Source: Anaerolineaceae bacterium
GTDB taxonomy: Bacteria; Chloroflexota; Anaerolineae; Aggregatilineales; Phototrophicaceae
DNA length: 64,000 nt
Direction of reading: 5' to 3'
Assembly (NCBI GenBank): GCA_002699585.1
Contig: PABP01000004.1
Span: 105,182-169,181 of the forward strand
Within the stretch, counting starts at the first letter, position 1. Each line of letters begins with the position of its first letter. Below the pieces are notes generated by a model. It searched no databases. It was not told the origin of the DNA and saw only the letters and a program-made list of their open reading frames with translations. Below are positions 35,218-43,568 of this stretch, piece after piece. Position numbers and translations under genes: made by a program.

Positions 35218-36189
35218 TTATCCTTTAGAACTTCGTGGATTAAGTGCGTCATTCAGGCCATCGCCAAACATGTTGAAGGCGAACACGCAGACTGCCAGCA
35301 CAATACCGGGCATGGCCACCAGATGGGGATGCATGCGCCAACCGACAAGGCTCTCGTTAATCATCGTTCCCCAACTTGCACCCGGCGGGCGAATACCCAC
35401 GCCCAGGTAACTGAGTGATGACTCGGCCAGCATGGCCCCGCCAAAACCTGCTGTGAAGGCCACGATAATGGCGCCAATCGCATTTGGCATCAGGTGCCAG
35501 CGGATAATCTGCCAGGGCGTGGCCCCAAATGCTCTTGAAGCCAGGACATAATCGTTTTCACGCAGCGACAAAATTTGGCCACGAATAAGGCGTGCGGCCC
35601 ACGGCCAACTCGCCAATGCTAACGCGCCGAACACAATCAGATAGTCCAGCATGACCGTATTTCTAAATATCTCGACGCCCGTATCTCGATATATCTCGTA
35701 AGCTGCATCAGCAATGGGTCGTCGCACCGTCGCGCTGACGAAGACGGCCAACAGCAAATGGGGGAACGACATGAAAATATCGGCCAAACGCATAATGAGG
35801 GAATCAATCCAACCGCCGCTATAAGCCGCGATAGCTCCCAAAATGGCCCCAACGCTATAGCTAATCCCCTGACTGATGAGCGCCACAGCCAGCGCCGTGC
35901 GCGCGCCCCACATCAAGCGGCTGAGGATGTCCCTGCCCAGTTCATCTGTCCCTAGCAAGTGCTCTGCGGTGGGAGGTTGGCTTGTATTGAAGATGTCCTG
36001 CTTCGTGTAGTCGTAAGGTGATAGAGCTGGGCCAAAGATGGCCAGCAGCAGCACCAAAATCACGATAAATAGCGAAAACAGCGACATGCGATTGCGGATG
36101 AGGCGCCGAAAAGCATTGGACCATAGACTACGAGTTTTCGGTGCTTCCTCTGATATTTGTGTTACGTTATCTGTAGTGGTAGCTGACAT
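35218..36189 (-). CDS. Dipeptide/oligopeptide-type ABC permease (DppC-like)
   Basis: Inner-membrane permease of the peptide/nickel (PepT) class (323 aa). A cytoplasmic N-terminus leads into the first membrane segment (SLFSLFIVILVLLLAIFGP), then DYTKQDIFNTSQPPTAEHLL and GTDELGRDILSRLMWGARTA, both DppC signatures; the ATPase-contact loop is DYVLASRAFGATPWQIIRWH. The C-terminus ends FNMFGDGLNDALNPR. It follows the DppB gene by 17 bases. Transporters of this class carry dipeptides, nickel, opines, and in some bacteria sialic acid (SatABCD), so ligand class is open. Confidence 0.93.
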   Translation of the reverse strand: MSATTTDNVTQISEEAPKTRSLWSNAFRRLIRNRMSLFSLFIVILVLLLAIFGPALSPYDYTKQDIFNTSQPPTAEHLLGTDELGRDILSRLMWGARTALAVALISQGISYSVGAILGAIAAYSGGWIDSLIMRLADIFMSFPHLLLAVFVSATVRRPIADAAYEIYRDTGVEIFRNTVMLDYLIVFGALALASWPWAARLIRGQILSLRENDYVLASRAFGATPWQIIRWHLMPNAIGAIIVAFTAGFGGAMLAESSLSYLGVGIRPPGASWGTMINESLVGWRMHPHLVAMPGIVLAVCVFAFNMFGDGLNDALNPRSSKG

Positions 36190-36206
36190 ATTTCGACGTC
36201 CTTCCC

Positions 36207-37148
36207 TTAATCCAGGTTGACTCGTGGATCGAGAAGCGGGTAAATCATATCCACGATGAAGTTAGATGCCATGATGATGAACGATGAAACCAACGTCGTA
36301 CCCAGGATCAGCGGGTAGTCAAATGAACGCAGGCCGTCGTAGATGAGTTTGCCAAACCCAGGGATGCCGAAAATGCTCTCAATAAACAACGAACCAGTGA
36401 GCAGGCTGGCAACAACAAATCCCATGCTAGTGACAACAGGAGCAAGTGCATTCTTAAGAATGTGTCGCATCATAACTTGCCGATTACCCAGCCCCTTCGC
36501 TTTTGCCGTGCGCACGTAATCTTGTGGCAGGGCTTCCAGGACAGCACTGCGGGTCTGCCGGACAATCGTCAGTAGCGGGCCGACAACCAGGATGAACAGT
36601 GGCAGGATGGCTCGTGGGTCTAATAAGCCTTCCCAGCCAAAAGAGTAGGGCAGTATCTTGAGCTGTAATACCGCCAGGATGAGTAGCAAGGGTGCCAGCA
36701 CAAAAACGGGTATTGTCGGTAACATTGCGGAAAAAGAAACAATGATGTAGTCAATAAGCGAGTTGTGTTTATAGGCTGCCAGCATGCCTAGCGGGACGCC
36801 GATCACAAAGATCAGGACAGCCGCTGCACCCCCCAACTGTAAAGAGACACCCAGGCCTGTACCGAGCATATCTCGTATAGGTCGCTTCGCCTGCACTGAA
36901 ATCGACATCCCCATGTCCCCCTGTGCTAAGCCCACAATGTAGTCGACAAGCTGCTCATGAAACGGGCGATCCAGGCCATAAAGCTCACGTAACCGCGCAA
37001 GCTGCTCAGGATCAGGGGGGATTTGTTCACCCAGTTGATATTGCAGTGGGTCGCCCGGTCCATAGTATCCCAACGTAAAGGTAATCAGGATGACACCTAA
37101 CAAAGTTGGGATCATATGGAGTAGACGGCGAAGGACATAAGTCGTCAT
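36207..37148 (-). CDS. Dipeptide/oligopeptide-type ABC permease (DppB-like)
   Basis: Partner permease (313 aa). Opens YVLRRLLHMIPTLLGVILIT, the standard DppB start. It has the periplasmic GPGDPLQYQLG loop and the ATPase-contact motif DYVRTAKAKGLGNRQVMMRH. The C-terminus ends FIVDMIYPLLDPRVN. It lies downstream of the binding-protein gene, after a 233-base gap with a strong hairpin. Genes for the two ATPases (DppD/DppF) are absent from the operon and window, so they must be shared from elsewhere. Confidence 0.93.
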   Translation of the reverse strand: MTTYVLRRLLHMIPTLLGVILITFTLGYYGPGDPLQYQLGEQIPPDPEQLARLRELYGLDRPFHEQLVDYIVGLAQGDMGMSISVQAKRPIRDMLGTGLGVSLQLGGAAAVLIFVIGVPLGMLAAYKHNSLIDYIIVSFSAMLPTIPVFVLAPLLLILAVLQLKILPYSFGWEGLLDPRAILPLFILVVGPLLTIVRQTRSAVLEALPQDYVRTAKAKGLGNRQVMMRHILKNALAPVVTSMGFVVASLLTGSLFIESIFGIPGFGKLIYDGLRSFDYPLILGTTLVSSFIIMASNFIVDMIYPLLDPRVNLD

Positions 37149-37321
37149 GCTTCATATTCCAGTGACTAGGTTGACGTTATGGGTGGGTGTATCCGAGGAG
37201 GGCATCCGACAACGATACCTTACGACGGATACGAGCGGACCGATAGCATTCCGGTAGGCCGTATTTTCTCGATAGAAGTGTTATTAATTGAATCGAGCCT
37301 AAGTAGAATGTTGCTATGTGT

Positions 37322-37347
37322 TGCAGGGGGATTTTACACCCCCTGCA
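37322..37347 (-). terminator. Strong hairpin between peptide-type binding-protein and permease genes
   Basis: TGCAGGGGG (37322-37330), eight-base loop, CCCCCTGCA (37339-37347): a perfect 9-bp GC-rich stem, 34 bases after the binding-protein stop. No T-tract on the minus strand. Partial termination or 3'-end protection of the binding-protein mRNA is likely. The rest of the gap to 37148 holds no gene. Confidence 0.65.
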
Positions 37348-37381
37348 TTGTTGCGTGTCATAGAACTGGTCTGGTGTGGAC

Positions 37382-38947
37382 TTAGTTTGCCAACACCACG
37401 ATGGATTCCCAGTTGATGTCCTGGTTCAGGCTGGTTTCAAAGCCTTGGATATAGGGCTTGACGACCCAATTGTACGGCACACCAATCTGGGGCCAGACGG
37501 CTGCTTCTTCAACAATAAGCTGGTTCTCAACGTCCTGATACACATCACAACGGTTTTCGGCATCCATCGGCAGGGAATTGGCTTCTTCGATCAGGGCCGA
37601 CAGTTCTTCGGGCGGTGTGTAGTTAGCGACTGCCGCGTAGTTACCGTTCTGGGCAGCGAACTTGGTCAGGATGTCTGACGGGTCGTTGATGGTCGGGCCA
37701 CCGCTAAAGCGATAGACATTGCCGACGGTGTCATCATATGTATCGACGCCATTGAGTTGAACTTCGATACCCAGGTTTTCCTGCCATTGCTGCTGGTATG
37801 CGGTCAGGATACGACCCCAGAAGTCAATGCTTGTGTAGAAGTAAACCTGGACCGGTGGCACATTTTCGGCGCTACCATACTCGGACATGGCCAGTTCTTC
37901 ACGCGCAAGTTCCGGGTCATAAGGAATGGTCAGGTCCGCGTTGTAGCAAACTGTCGAGCCTTGGACGATGGTGCTGGCAACCGGATGGTTGGGGAACAGC
38001 GCGCCAATGACAGTTTCATGGTCGATAGCGTACAGCAGGGCACGACGCAGGTGCACATCGGTGGTGGGTTCAACTTGGTTGCTAACAGCCAGGAAGAAGA
38101 AGCCCAGGCCCGGGATCGGGATCATTTCATCGGCATGTGTTTGTGAAATCTGATCCAGCAGACCACCAGTATCTTTGAAAACGGCGATTTCGTCATTTTC
38201 ATAGGCGATCAGCTTGGTCTGTACGTCGGAGATCAAGCGGTAGTGAATTTCGGTCAATGTTGCCGGTTCACCCCACCAGTTGTCATTGCGTGTCAGGTCA
38301 ACTTCGTCGGTGTCCGGGTTCCAGGTCAGTGTGAATGGACCGGCTGTGGTTGGGCTGCGCCAGTAATCCGGGTTGTCCAGGTCATCATCGGCCTTGACGA
38401 TACCCGTCAGGTAGCTACCAAGCGCATCCTGGAAGCCAATGACCGGGCGGGACAGCACGATTGTTAGCGTATGGTCATCGACAACGACCAAACCTTCAGC
38501 ATCGTCGCTTTCACCAGCGCTCACCTCAGGAATACCAACGATGGGTTCAAAGATAGTCATCAAACCACCCCAGCTTGGGATGTTTTCAACCTTAACGCCC
38601 CATTCCCAGGCTTCTTTTAAAGATTCAGCGGTGATGGGGGTACCATCGGAGAAGATGGCTTCCGGTTCTAGGCTGATGGTGTATTCCAGACCATCGTCGC
38701 TAACTTCGTAACCCGTTGCCAACCACGGTTCTAGCTCACCTTCTGGCGTACGTACGAAAGGTGCTGCGAATGTGACCCGCGTCCAGTCACGCTGGCCGCC
38801 ACCCACTGCACTCGGATGGATGACGCTGACGGATGATTCCATAACTGCCGTCACAACCTGCTCTTCAGCCAGGTCATCCTGTGCGATTGTTGGCACGATG
38901 CTGATGAGCAACGCGACAACGACCCATAGTAAGCGATGTTTGTTCAT
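37382..38947 (-). CDS. Family 5 extracellular solute-binding protein (DppA-like)
   Basis: Periplasmic-type receptor of the peptide/nickel class (521 aa). Signal peptide about 1-23 (core LLWVVVALLISIVPTIA, then QDD). Family 5 landmarks: DGLEYTISLEPEAIFSDGTP, HLRRALLYAIDHETVIGALF, and PYDPELAREELA. Start at ATG 38947 with GGGGT ahead; an in-frame start at 39010 would precede the signal peptide by 21 residues. First gene of the minus-strand operon; operator A (39054-39072) is about 107 bases upstream and shared with the divergent aldolase operon. Ligand unknown: peptides are the default, but sialic acid receptors such as SatA belong to the same superfamily. Confidence 0.92.
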   Translation of the reverse strand: MNKHRLLWVVVALLISIVPTIAQDDLAEEQVVTAVMESSVSVIHPSAVGGGQRDWTRVTFAAPFVRTPEGELEPWLATGYEVSDDGLEYTISLEPEAIFSDGTPITAESLKEAWEWGVKVENIPSWGGLMTIFEPIVGIPEVSAGESDDAEGLVVVDDHTLTIVLSRPVIGFQDALGSYLTGIVKADDDLDNPDYWRSPTTAGPFTLTWNPDTDEVDLTRNDNWWGEPATLTEIHYRLISDVQTKLIAYENDEIAVFKDTGGLLDQISQTHADEMIPIPGLGFFFLAVSNQVEPTTDVHLRRALLYAIDHETVIGALFPNHPVASTIVQGSTVCYNADLTIPYDPELAREELAMSEYGSAENVPPVQVYFYTSIDFWGRILTAYQQQWQENLGIEVQLNGVDTYDDTVGNVYRFSGGPTINDPSDILTKFAAQNGNYAAVANYTPPEELSALIEEANSLPMDAENRCDVYQDVENQLIVEEAAVWPQIGVPYNWVVKPYIQGFETSLNQDINWESIVVLAN

Positions 38948-39053
38948 GTTAGATACCCCTTCGCTATATAGATGATCCGATAAGAAATTGCTGGGTGAGG
39001 ATACCGACACTTCGAAGATTTCCCTTTGCTCCCAACCCTTAAGTTCGGTATAA

Positions 39054-39072
39054 TGGTACTATAACTGAACCA
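39054..39072. promoter_or_regulatory. GntR-type operator, site A (divergent promoter region)
   Basis: TGGTACTATAACTGAACCA has the form TGGT-N11-ACCA shared by sites B, C and D. A TATAAT hexamer (39049-39054) lies directly at its edge on the plus strand, so bound repressor would cover the transcription start of the aldolase operon. It also lies upstream of the divergent importer operon. Its flank GGTATAATGGTACT is repeated on the opposite strand at site B. Confidence 0.8.
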
Positions 39073-39102
39073 GTATTGCAAAAAAAAAGTGAACAAAAAA
39101 AC

Positions 39103-40020
39103 ATGGCCAAAATTCAGGGAATCATACCAGCACTCGTCACACCATTTGGTTCAGGCGGGGAATTCAATGCCGAAGTGTTTCGCGATATCATCCAATTTCA
39201 CCTTTCTACTGGCGTTGATGGCTTCTATGTCACCGGGGGGACCGGCGAAGGTTTGCTGTTAGATCCTGATGAACGACGCAGAATTCTTGAGGTGGCAATC
39301 GATGAAGTAGCAGGGCAGGTGCCAGTCATTGCCCATGTCGGCGCAGTTGCCACCCATACGGCTGCCGACTTGGCTGCACATGCCGCTTCGGTTGGGGCCG
39401 CTGCCATAGCAGCCATCCCTCCTATATATGTCAATGCCGACCTGGCTGGCATAAAGGAACACTATCGTCGTATTGCTAAGGCTGCCAACGGCGTGCCGAC
39501 ATGGTTATATTATGTGCCTCATGCGACGGGTGTCACCCTGACATCGAAAACATTTGCAGAACTCATGGACATCGACAACGTACGTGGTGTCAAATACACC
39601 TCCTACAACTTCTATGAAATGCACAACATCATTGAACTTGCACAAAACCGTGACTTCACCGTCATTTCCGGGCCGGATGAAATGTGCCTACCTGCTTTGA
39701 CGATGGGTGCAACCGGGGCCATCGGTACGACATACAATGTGATGCCTGGGCAATTCCTCAAGTTGTTCCGCGCATGGCAAAACAAAGACATCGAAACCGC
39801 CCAGCAGCTTCAATATCAGGCCAATCAGGTCATCAATGCCCTGTTGACTGTCCCGACACTGGCGGCAGTTAAGGCAGTTCTGAAGCGAATGGGCTTTGAT
39901 TGTGGCGTACCGCGCAGCCCTCTGCGTGGCCTGACTGTGGAAGAAGAGGAACGCTTATGGCAAGCGCTCGACGAATCTCCCTTCTCTGAAATTGCTGACA
40001 TCCCCCTAAAGGCCGTCTAA
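39103..40020 (+). CDS. N-acetylneuraminate-lyase-like class I aldolase (DapA/NAL family)
   Basis: Schiff-base TIM-barrel aldolase (305 aa) splitting off pyruvate from a 2-keto acid. Residues that bind substrate in E. coli NAL appear conserved: GGTGE (45-49), Y136, the Schiff-base lysine K164 in GVKYTS, the GPDE motif with D192 and E193, and GTTYN (208-212; GSTYN in NAL). The D-E pair contacts the sugar-acid tail and points to the NAL rather than the DapA subfamily. Start at ATG 39103; an upstream TTG (39076) lies in a poly-A leader, and no Shine-Dalgarno is visible. First gene of the plus-strand operon. KDG-type or other 2-keto-sugar-acid aldolase activity is the main alternative. Confidence 0.83.
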   Translation: MAKIQGIIPALVTPFGSGGEFNAEVFRDIIQFHLSTGVDGFYVTGGTGEGLLLDPDERRRILEVAIDEVAGQVPVIAHVGAVATHTAADLAAHAASVGAAAIAAIPPIYVNADLAGIKEHYRRIAKAANGVPTWLYYVPHATGVTLTSKTFAELMDIDNVRGVKYTSYNFYEMHNIIELAQNRDFTVISGPDEMCLPALTMGATGAIGTTYNVMPGQFLKLFRAWQNKDIETAQQLQYQANQVINALLTVPTLAAVKAVLKRMGFDCGVPRSPLRGLTVEEEERLWQALDESPFSEIADIPLKAV

Positions 40021-40022
40021 AC

Positions 40023-40967
40023 ATGGAATATTGCCAGCTAGGACGCACGACGCTAAACATCTCTCGTTTGTCACTCGGCACAGTGGCCCTGGGACTGAAC
40101 TACGGTATCGCGCCCAATTCAAACAAAGGGGCCGCACCTCCCGAATTATCAGAGTCCATTGCGCTGATTCATCAAGCGCTTGATGCTGGCATCAACTTCC
40201 TGGATACAGCCCGTGCCTACGGCAACAGCGAAGAAGTGGTGGGGCAAGCCTTACAGGGTCGTCGCGATGAAGCGGTTATCACAACCAAAGTGCAGTGCTT
40301 CGAAGATGGCGTTCCGCTGCGGGGCGATGCCCTGCGCGAGCGTATTCGCAGTTCCATCCGTCAAAGCCTGGACTTGCTGAAAACGGATTACGTCGATGTG
40401 CTCATGTTGCATAGTGCGCCAATTGAATTATTAGAAGGTGGCGAAGCCTTAGCCATGCTGGCAGAAGTGCGCGATGAGGGCTTAACACGCCATATTGGCG
40501 CTTCGACTTATGGCAGCGATGCCCCGCGTATGGCTATCGAACAGGGCGCTGAAGTCCTGCAAGTGGCCTATAGTGTGCTTGACCAGCGCATGGGCGATGA
40601 AATCTTCCCCTTGGCCAAAGAGCGCGGTGTCGGTATGGTCGTTCGCTCCGTCTATCTCAAAGGGGCACTGACCGAACGCGCCGAACAACTCCCCGATCAT
40701 CTTGAAAAACTCAAGCAAATCTCCCGCGAATACCGCCAACTGACCAGCCAGCAGGGCATTGATCCGGCTCAGGCTGCCCTCCGTTTTGTGCTTTCACAGG
40801 ACGAGGTATCAACAGCATTAGTCGGTGTGCGCAACCAAACAGAACTCCAGCTAGCGCTTGATGCGGCTGAGGCGGGTGGTTTACCGGACGATCTTTTAGC
40901 TCAGGTAACATCCTTGCGAATCGAAGAAGAAGAACTCCTAAATCCTGGCTATTGGGGAATTCCGTAA
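40023..40967 (+). CDS. Aldo-keto reductase
   Basis: NAD(P)H-dependent aldo-keto reductase (314 aa, TIM barrel). Catalytic tetrad candidates are D in FLDTARAYG, Y in the same motif, K in VITTKVQ and H in VLMLHSAP. RLSLGTVALGLNYG at the N-terminus and GVRNQTELQLALDA at the C-terminus are typical of the AKR branch near L-glyceraldehyde and pyridoxal reductases. It follows the aldolase gene by two bases, so it may reduce or oxidise the aldehyde or hexose released. Confidence 0.9.
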   Translation: MEYCQLGRTTLNISRLSLGTVALGLNYGIAPNSNKGAAPPELSESIALIHQALDAGINFLDTARAYGNSEEVVGQALQGRRDEAVITTKVQCFEDGVPLRGDALRERIRSSIRQSLDLLKTDYVDVLMLHSAPIELLEGGEALAMLAEVRDEGLTRHIGASTYGSDAPRMAIEQGAEVLQVAYSVLDQRMGDEIFPLAKERGVGMVVRSVYLKGALTERAEQLPDHLEKLKQISREYRQLTSQQGIDPAQAALRFVLSQDEVSTALVGVRNQTELQLALDAAEAGGLPDDLLAQVTSLRIEEEELLNPGYWGIP

Positions 40968-41040
40968 CCACGCCTCAGCCATCATGACGCCATACATTGA
41001 CGAGCAGCATCGATACACGGAATGAACAATGGGAGGGAAC

Positions 41041-42510
41041 ATGAAGAAGCGCATCGCTATCGGTAGCGTCTGCCACGAGACCAGTACTTTTACCCCGGTT
41101 TCTTCAACCTGGGATCGCTTCTATGTACGAGGTGAGGACATCTTCACCACATTCACCGGGACGAATACGCCCGTCGGTGGCTTCATTGACGCAGGGCAGG
41201 ATTTCGAGCTAATCCCCTTATTGTCTGCGGAAGCGCACCCCGCTGGGCCGCTCCCGCGTGAGTTGTTTGACCCAGCGCTTGATGAATTACTTCAGGCCCT
41301 ACGTGATGCCGCACCCATCGATGGGGTTCTGCTCTATCTCCATGGTTCGATGGTGGTCGGCAGCGGCGAAGACCAGATTGACGACCCCGAAGGCTACATC
41401 CTGGCCGCTGTGCGTGAGGTCATCGGCCCGGAAACACCGCTGCTTGTTCCCTTGGATATTCATTCCAATATCTCTCCGTTGATGGCTGAAATGGCGGATG
41501 CACTGGTCGTCCGCGAAACCTATCCTGAAGTGGACATGGCCGAACGCGGTCGTGAGTGCGTCAATATATTGCGCCGTATGCTCGATCAGGGCCTCAAGCC
41601 AACGATGGCCTTTTACCCGCTCCCACTCATTTGGGGGATGAACCAGGTAACGGCCCACGAACCCATGCTGAGTGCGATCAACTACGTTCACGAGATAGAA
41701 TCGCGCCCAGGTGTCATCAATGTATCGCTCAACATGGGCTATTTCCTGGCCGATGTCCCCGATATGGGGTCGTCTATTATTGTCATCACAGATAATGACC
41801 TGCAACTAGCTGAAAAATACGCCGCCGAACTGGCCCAATGGGTGTGGGATCGCCGCGAGGATTGGTACTATGACCTACCCACTGCCAAAGAAGCCTTGGC
41901 CCTGGCAGAGCAGGCCGGAGCGTTCCCCGTGATTTTGTCGGATATGCGCGATAATCCCGGTGGTGGTTCCCCCGGTGATAGTACGGGTATCCTCAAAACA
42001 TTCCTGGAAGCCAATTTGCGGGATGCTTGCATCCTCTATATTGTCGATCCTGAAGCGGCGGCTATCTGCCACGCGGCGGGTGTCGGCGCGACGGTGTCGC
42101 TTGCAGTCGGCGCCAAAGCATCCTCGTTACAAGGCGAACCCGTGCATATGCAAGCAGAGGTCATCGCACTTTCAGAAAAAGGCGAATTTGACTATGCCGG
42201 CCCCATGTTTGCCGGGTTGCATGGTCAAATGGGCCTGTCCGCCCATATTCGCCAGGGCGGTGTGCATGTTTTGCTTGTGTCTGTCCGCGAGCAACCTTTC
42301 GACATGGAATTTGCCCGCACCATGCAGCTCGATCCTCAACAGATGCGTTACATTGCCGTGAAGTCAACGGCGCACTTCCGCGCTGCCTACGAACCTTGGG
42401 CCGGGGCTATTTACATGGTTGCGGAGCAAAGCGTCCATGATTTTGGCAATTTGCCTTTTCATCGCCTGGGCCGCAAACTGTACCCCTTCGATATGACTGC
42501 TGAACTATAG
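41041..42510 (+). CDS. M81-family (MlrC-like) metalloenzyme with an altered metal ligand
   Basis: DUF1485/M81 protein (489 aa) related to MlrC, the enzyme that cleaves linearised microcystin fragments. It opens KKRIAIGSVCHETSTFTPVS, and has LLYLHGSMV and GGGSPGDSTGIL as in the family. Metal ligands D139 and H141 are present in PLDIHSNISP. The third position, normally histidine in a TYPH-x-D motif 22 residues on, is E163 (TYPEVDM). Metal choice or activity may therefore differ. Start at ATG 41041 after GGGAGG. Most M81 proteins are uncharacterised and lie beside peptide-type importers, as here. Confidence 0.85.
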   Translation: MKKRIAIGSVCHETSTFTPVSSTWDRFYVRGEDIFTTFTGTNTPVGGFIDAGQDFELIPLLSAEAHPAGPLPRELFDPALDELLQALRDAAPIDGVLLYLHGSMVVGSGEDQIDDPEGYILAAVREVIGPETPLLVPLDIHSNISPLMAEMADALVVRETYPEVDMAERGRECVNILRRMLDQGLKPTMAFYPLPLIWGMNQVTAHEPMLSAINYVHEIESRPGVINVSLNMGYFLADVPDMGSSIIVITDNDLQLAEKYAAELAQWVWDRREDWYYDLPTAKEALALAEQAGAFPVILSDMRDNPGGGSPGDSTGILKTFLEANLRDACILYIVDPEAAAICHAAGVGATVSLAVGAKASSLQGEPVHMQAEVIALSEKGEFDYAGPMFAGLHGQMGLSAHIRQGGVHVLLVSVREQPFDMEFARTMQLDPQQMRYIAVKSTAHFRAAYEPWAGAIYMVAEQSVHDFGNLPFHRLGRKLYPFDMTAEL

Positions 42511-42533
42511 ACCAGAACAGGAGATGACTTCGC

Positions 42534-43565
42534 ATGAAAATTGCGATATTACACGGGCCGCGTGATCTTCGCATCGAAGATCAAAGCCTGGACGCCAGCC
42601 AGCTCGCACCTGACGACATTCACGTCAAGACCATCATCAGCGCCTTTAAAATCGGCACCGACCGTGGTAATTACGAAGGCGCGGAACACGTCCCCGGTGC
42701 ACCCGGTTACCCGCGTTGGGTCGGCGATAGCAACCTGGGCGAGGTGCTGGCCGTCGGCAGTGCCGTTCAGCGTGTCCAGGTGGGCGACCGCATCGTGACG
42801 CGCCAGCCGCACCAATCCGAGTACATCATGAAGGAAAGCGCCAGTCTGGTCAAAGTGCCCCCCGGCGTCGATCCCGAAGATGCCGTTTATGCCCATCTCT
42901 ATGCCCTCAGTTCACTCTGCTACCGCAAAGCCTTCTTCCAACCCGGTGAAAACGTCGCTGTCGTCGGTGTCGGCGTGCTTGGCCTGGGCGCGATTGCCCT
43001 GGGACCCTTATTTGGCGCACGGGTTGTCGCCCTGGCCAATAGTCCCGTCCGCTTGGAAATGGCCGAAAAAGTCGGTGCACATGCCGGGTTCCTCTCCAAT
43101 GATCCCGATCTGGGTGCCAAGCTGGATGACTTCACACGTGGGGCAGGGTTGGATTTGGTGATTCTTACGGCCAATCCCTGGCCTGCATACCAGACCGCTG
43201 TCGATATCGTGCGACCCAATGGCCGCGTTTCCATCGTCAGCCTGTTAGGGCGCGGCGAAAATGACCTCGATTTCAACCCGTTGTCGATGGATCGCTTCTA
43301 TACCAAAGGCATTTCGTTGATCGCCGTTAGCGGCGCGGCGGGGTATCTTTACCCTGAAAATGGGGGTTCTGGGAAAACGGTAGATCGCTTTGCGCCCGAC
43401 CGGGCCGCGGAGCACGTCCTGGATTTGATGGCCGATGGCAATCTGAAGCCCAGCAGCCTGATTACCCACCGTTTTCATTACTCACAGATGGTCGAAGCCT
43501 ACGAAATGGCCTTCCGTCGTGAAAAGTCCATGCTCGGTGTCATTTTTGATTGGCGGGATGCATAG
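42534..43565 (+). CDS. Zinc-independent MDR-family dehydrogenase
   Basis: Medium-chain dehydrogenase/reductase (343 aa) with N-terminal GroES-like domain and C-terminal Rossmann domain (VAVVGVGVLGLGAIAL near 140). The catalytic-zinc cysteine and the GHE motif of alcohol dehydrogenases are replaced (KIGTDRGNYEG, VGDSNLGEV), and the structural-zinc cysteines are absent, so it is probably zinc-free. NAD(P) is the expected cofactor; substrate unknown, perhaps a sugar alcohol or hydroxy acid. GGAGA lies ahead of the ATG. It sits between the M81 and M19 genes with short gaps. Confidence 0.85.
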   Translation: MKIAILHGPRDLRIEDQSLDASQLAPDDIHVKTIISAFKIGTDRGNYEGAEHVPGAPGYPRWVGDSNLGEVLAVGSAVQRVQVGDRIVTRQPHQSEYIMKESASLVKVPPGVDPEDAVYAHLYALSSLCYRKAFFQPGENVAVVGVGVLGLGAIALGPLFGARVVALANSPVRLEMAEKVGAHAGFLSNDPDLGAKLDDFTRGAGLDLVILTANPWPAYQTAVDIVRPNGRVSIVSLLGRGENDLDFNPLSMDRFYTKGISLIAVSGAAGYLYPENGGSGKTVDRFAPDRAAEHVLDLMADGNLKPSSLITHRFHYSQMVEAYEMAFRREKSMLGVIFDWRDA

Positions 43566-43568
43566 CTC

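Noticed and set aside
41041..42510. Microcystin degradation locus (mlr)
   Set aside because: Only the M81 family links to MlrC; no MlrA-like CAAX protease or MlrB-like beta-lactamase-fold gene is present, and a metal ligand differs.
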